This document shows positions 49,907 to 50,151 of a stretch of DNA of 50,151 nucleotides, in pieces (positions within the stretch are counted from its first letter, which is position 1; the number at the start of each line of letters is the position of its first letter). The stretch comes from a bacterium (GTDB lineage Bacteria > UBA8248), in the NCBI GenBank assembly GCA_030922375.1, contig JAVEPB010000157.1:1-50151 (forward strand), in the 5' to 3' direction. Under the pieces are notes generated by a model. That model was not told the DNA's origin. It did no database searches and saw only the letters and a program-made list of their open reading frames with translations. The position numbers were made by a program, and so were the translations under genes.

Positions 49907-50151
49907 ATACGAACTCCCCTAGCTACTCTTAAGTTGCGAACAGGCGCCTAAAAGATCCATCCATCGCTCTCCTACTTACCAAAGCCCAAAGTTTCAGGGC
50001 ATAAAACGAAAAAACACCCCCCTAATCTCCCTGATGGGCGATATTTTCACTTTCCCGGGCGCGTGTTTTCAAAAAACATAGATTTGAGTAAATACTAGCA
50101 AATCAAACTGGACATTTCATCAATATTATTGAAGAATGACAGATATATCAT
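49907..50151. other. upstream region of the symporter gene, to window edge
   Basis: 245 nt, AT-rich toward 50060-50151 (for example AAACATAGATTTGAG and ATCAATATTATTGAAG), consistent with a promoter for the minus-strand symporter. No gene or clear hairpin. Confidence 0.4.

Noticed and set aside
1-50151. Search for CRISPR arrays, insertion sequences, phage or defence genes
   Set aside because: No regularly spaced repeats, transposase motifs or known defence domains were seen.

Overview
The window is bacterial chromosome, dense in metabolic genes. By eye it is moderately GC-rich and coding starts mostly have good Shine-Dalgarno sites. I see no rRNA, tRNA, insertion sequence, phage gene or CRISPR array. 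The content is about 20 oxidoreductases and hydrolases (short-chain dehydrogenases, aldo/keto reductases, 3-hydroxyisobutyrate-dehydrogenase-like enzymes, acyl-CoA dehydrogenases, a molybdenum hydroxylase subunit, an amidase, a creatinase-like protein) with uptake systems for oligopeptide-like, branched-chain-amino-acid-like and sodium-coupled solutes. This suits a heterotroph that scavenges diverse organic nitrogen and carboxylic compounds, of the kind common in uncultured soil or marine Proteobacteria, Tectomicrobia or Desulfobacterota-like lineages. I cannot fix the phylum from sequence alone.

The main result is at 28285-29955. Two open frames that look separate lie in one frame and are split by a single UGA. 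The UGA sits in the motif Gly-Asp-UGA-Gly-Ser-Cys-Thr-Ser-Trp, the signature of the UGSC selenoprotein family, and is followed by a perfect 8-bp hairpin with a 5-nt loop at the spacing of a bacterial SECIS element. The intact product is a 556-residue selenoprotein joining a UGSC domain to a C-terminal domain of about 350 residues that I cannot assign. A two-domain extradiol-dioxygenase-like (VOC) protein follows 67 nt downstream. A metallo-beta-lactamase-fold protein that has lost three metal ligands to Asn is divergent on the other side.

Layout. 1-5.5 kb, minus strand: SDR, metal-less M24 hydrolase, solute-binding protein, intergenic hairpin, DppB/DppC-type permeases (ATPases not in the window). 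5.5-13.7 kb: GntR/UTRA regulator, two HIBADH-like enzymes, AKR, a TRAP-type binding protein without signal peptide, SDR, PanE-like reductase, cyclic-nucleotide-binding protein. 14-19.2 kb: dienelactone hydrolase plus DinB protein ending in a terminator, Fe-alcohol dehydrogenase, DMT permease plus acyl-CoA dehydrogenase. 19.4-25.2 kb, plus strand: Ldh2-type dehydrogenase, alpha/beta hydrolase, AKR whose only sensible start codon is ATA, and an orphan molybdopterin hydroxylase. 25.2-28.2 kb: two SDRs (one without the catalytic Tyr/Lys), a luciferase-like monooxygenase remnant and the MBL protein. 28.3-30.9 kb: the selenoprotein operon. 31-39.6 kb, minus strand: two tandem MetE/epoxyalkane-CoM-transferase-like proteins, a DapA-like lyase with Tyr-to-Phe, a fused LivH-LivM permease, a frameshifted binding protein and an acyl-CoA dehydrogenase. 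39.9-45.8 kb: MDR reductase, very long amidase, CapA-like protein, type III polyketide synthase. 46-50 kb: small membrane proteins, a TPR protein and an SSS-family symporter.

A recurring theme is intact, well-initiated genes of familiar folds with altered catalytic or metal-binding residues (M24, MBL, SDR, DapA-like and both acyl-CoA dehydrogenases). Active-site statements come from aligning by eye with remembered family motifs, not from computed alignments.
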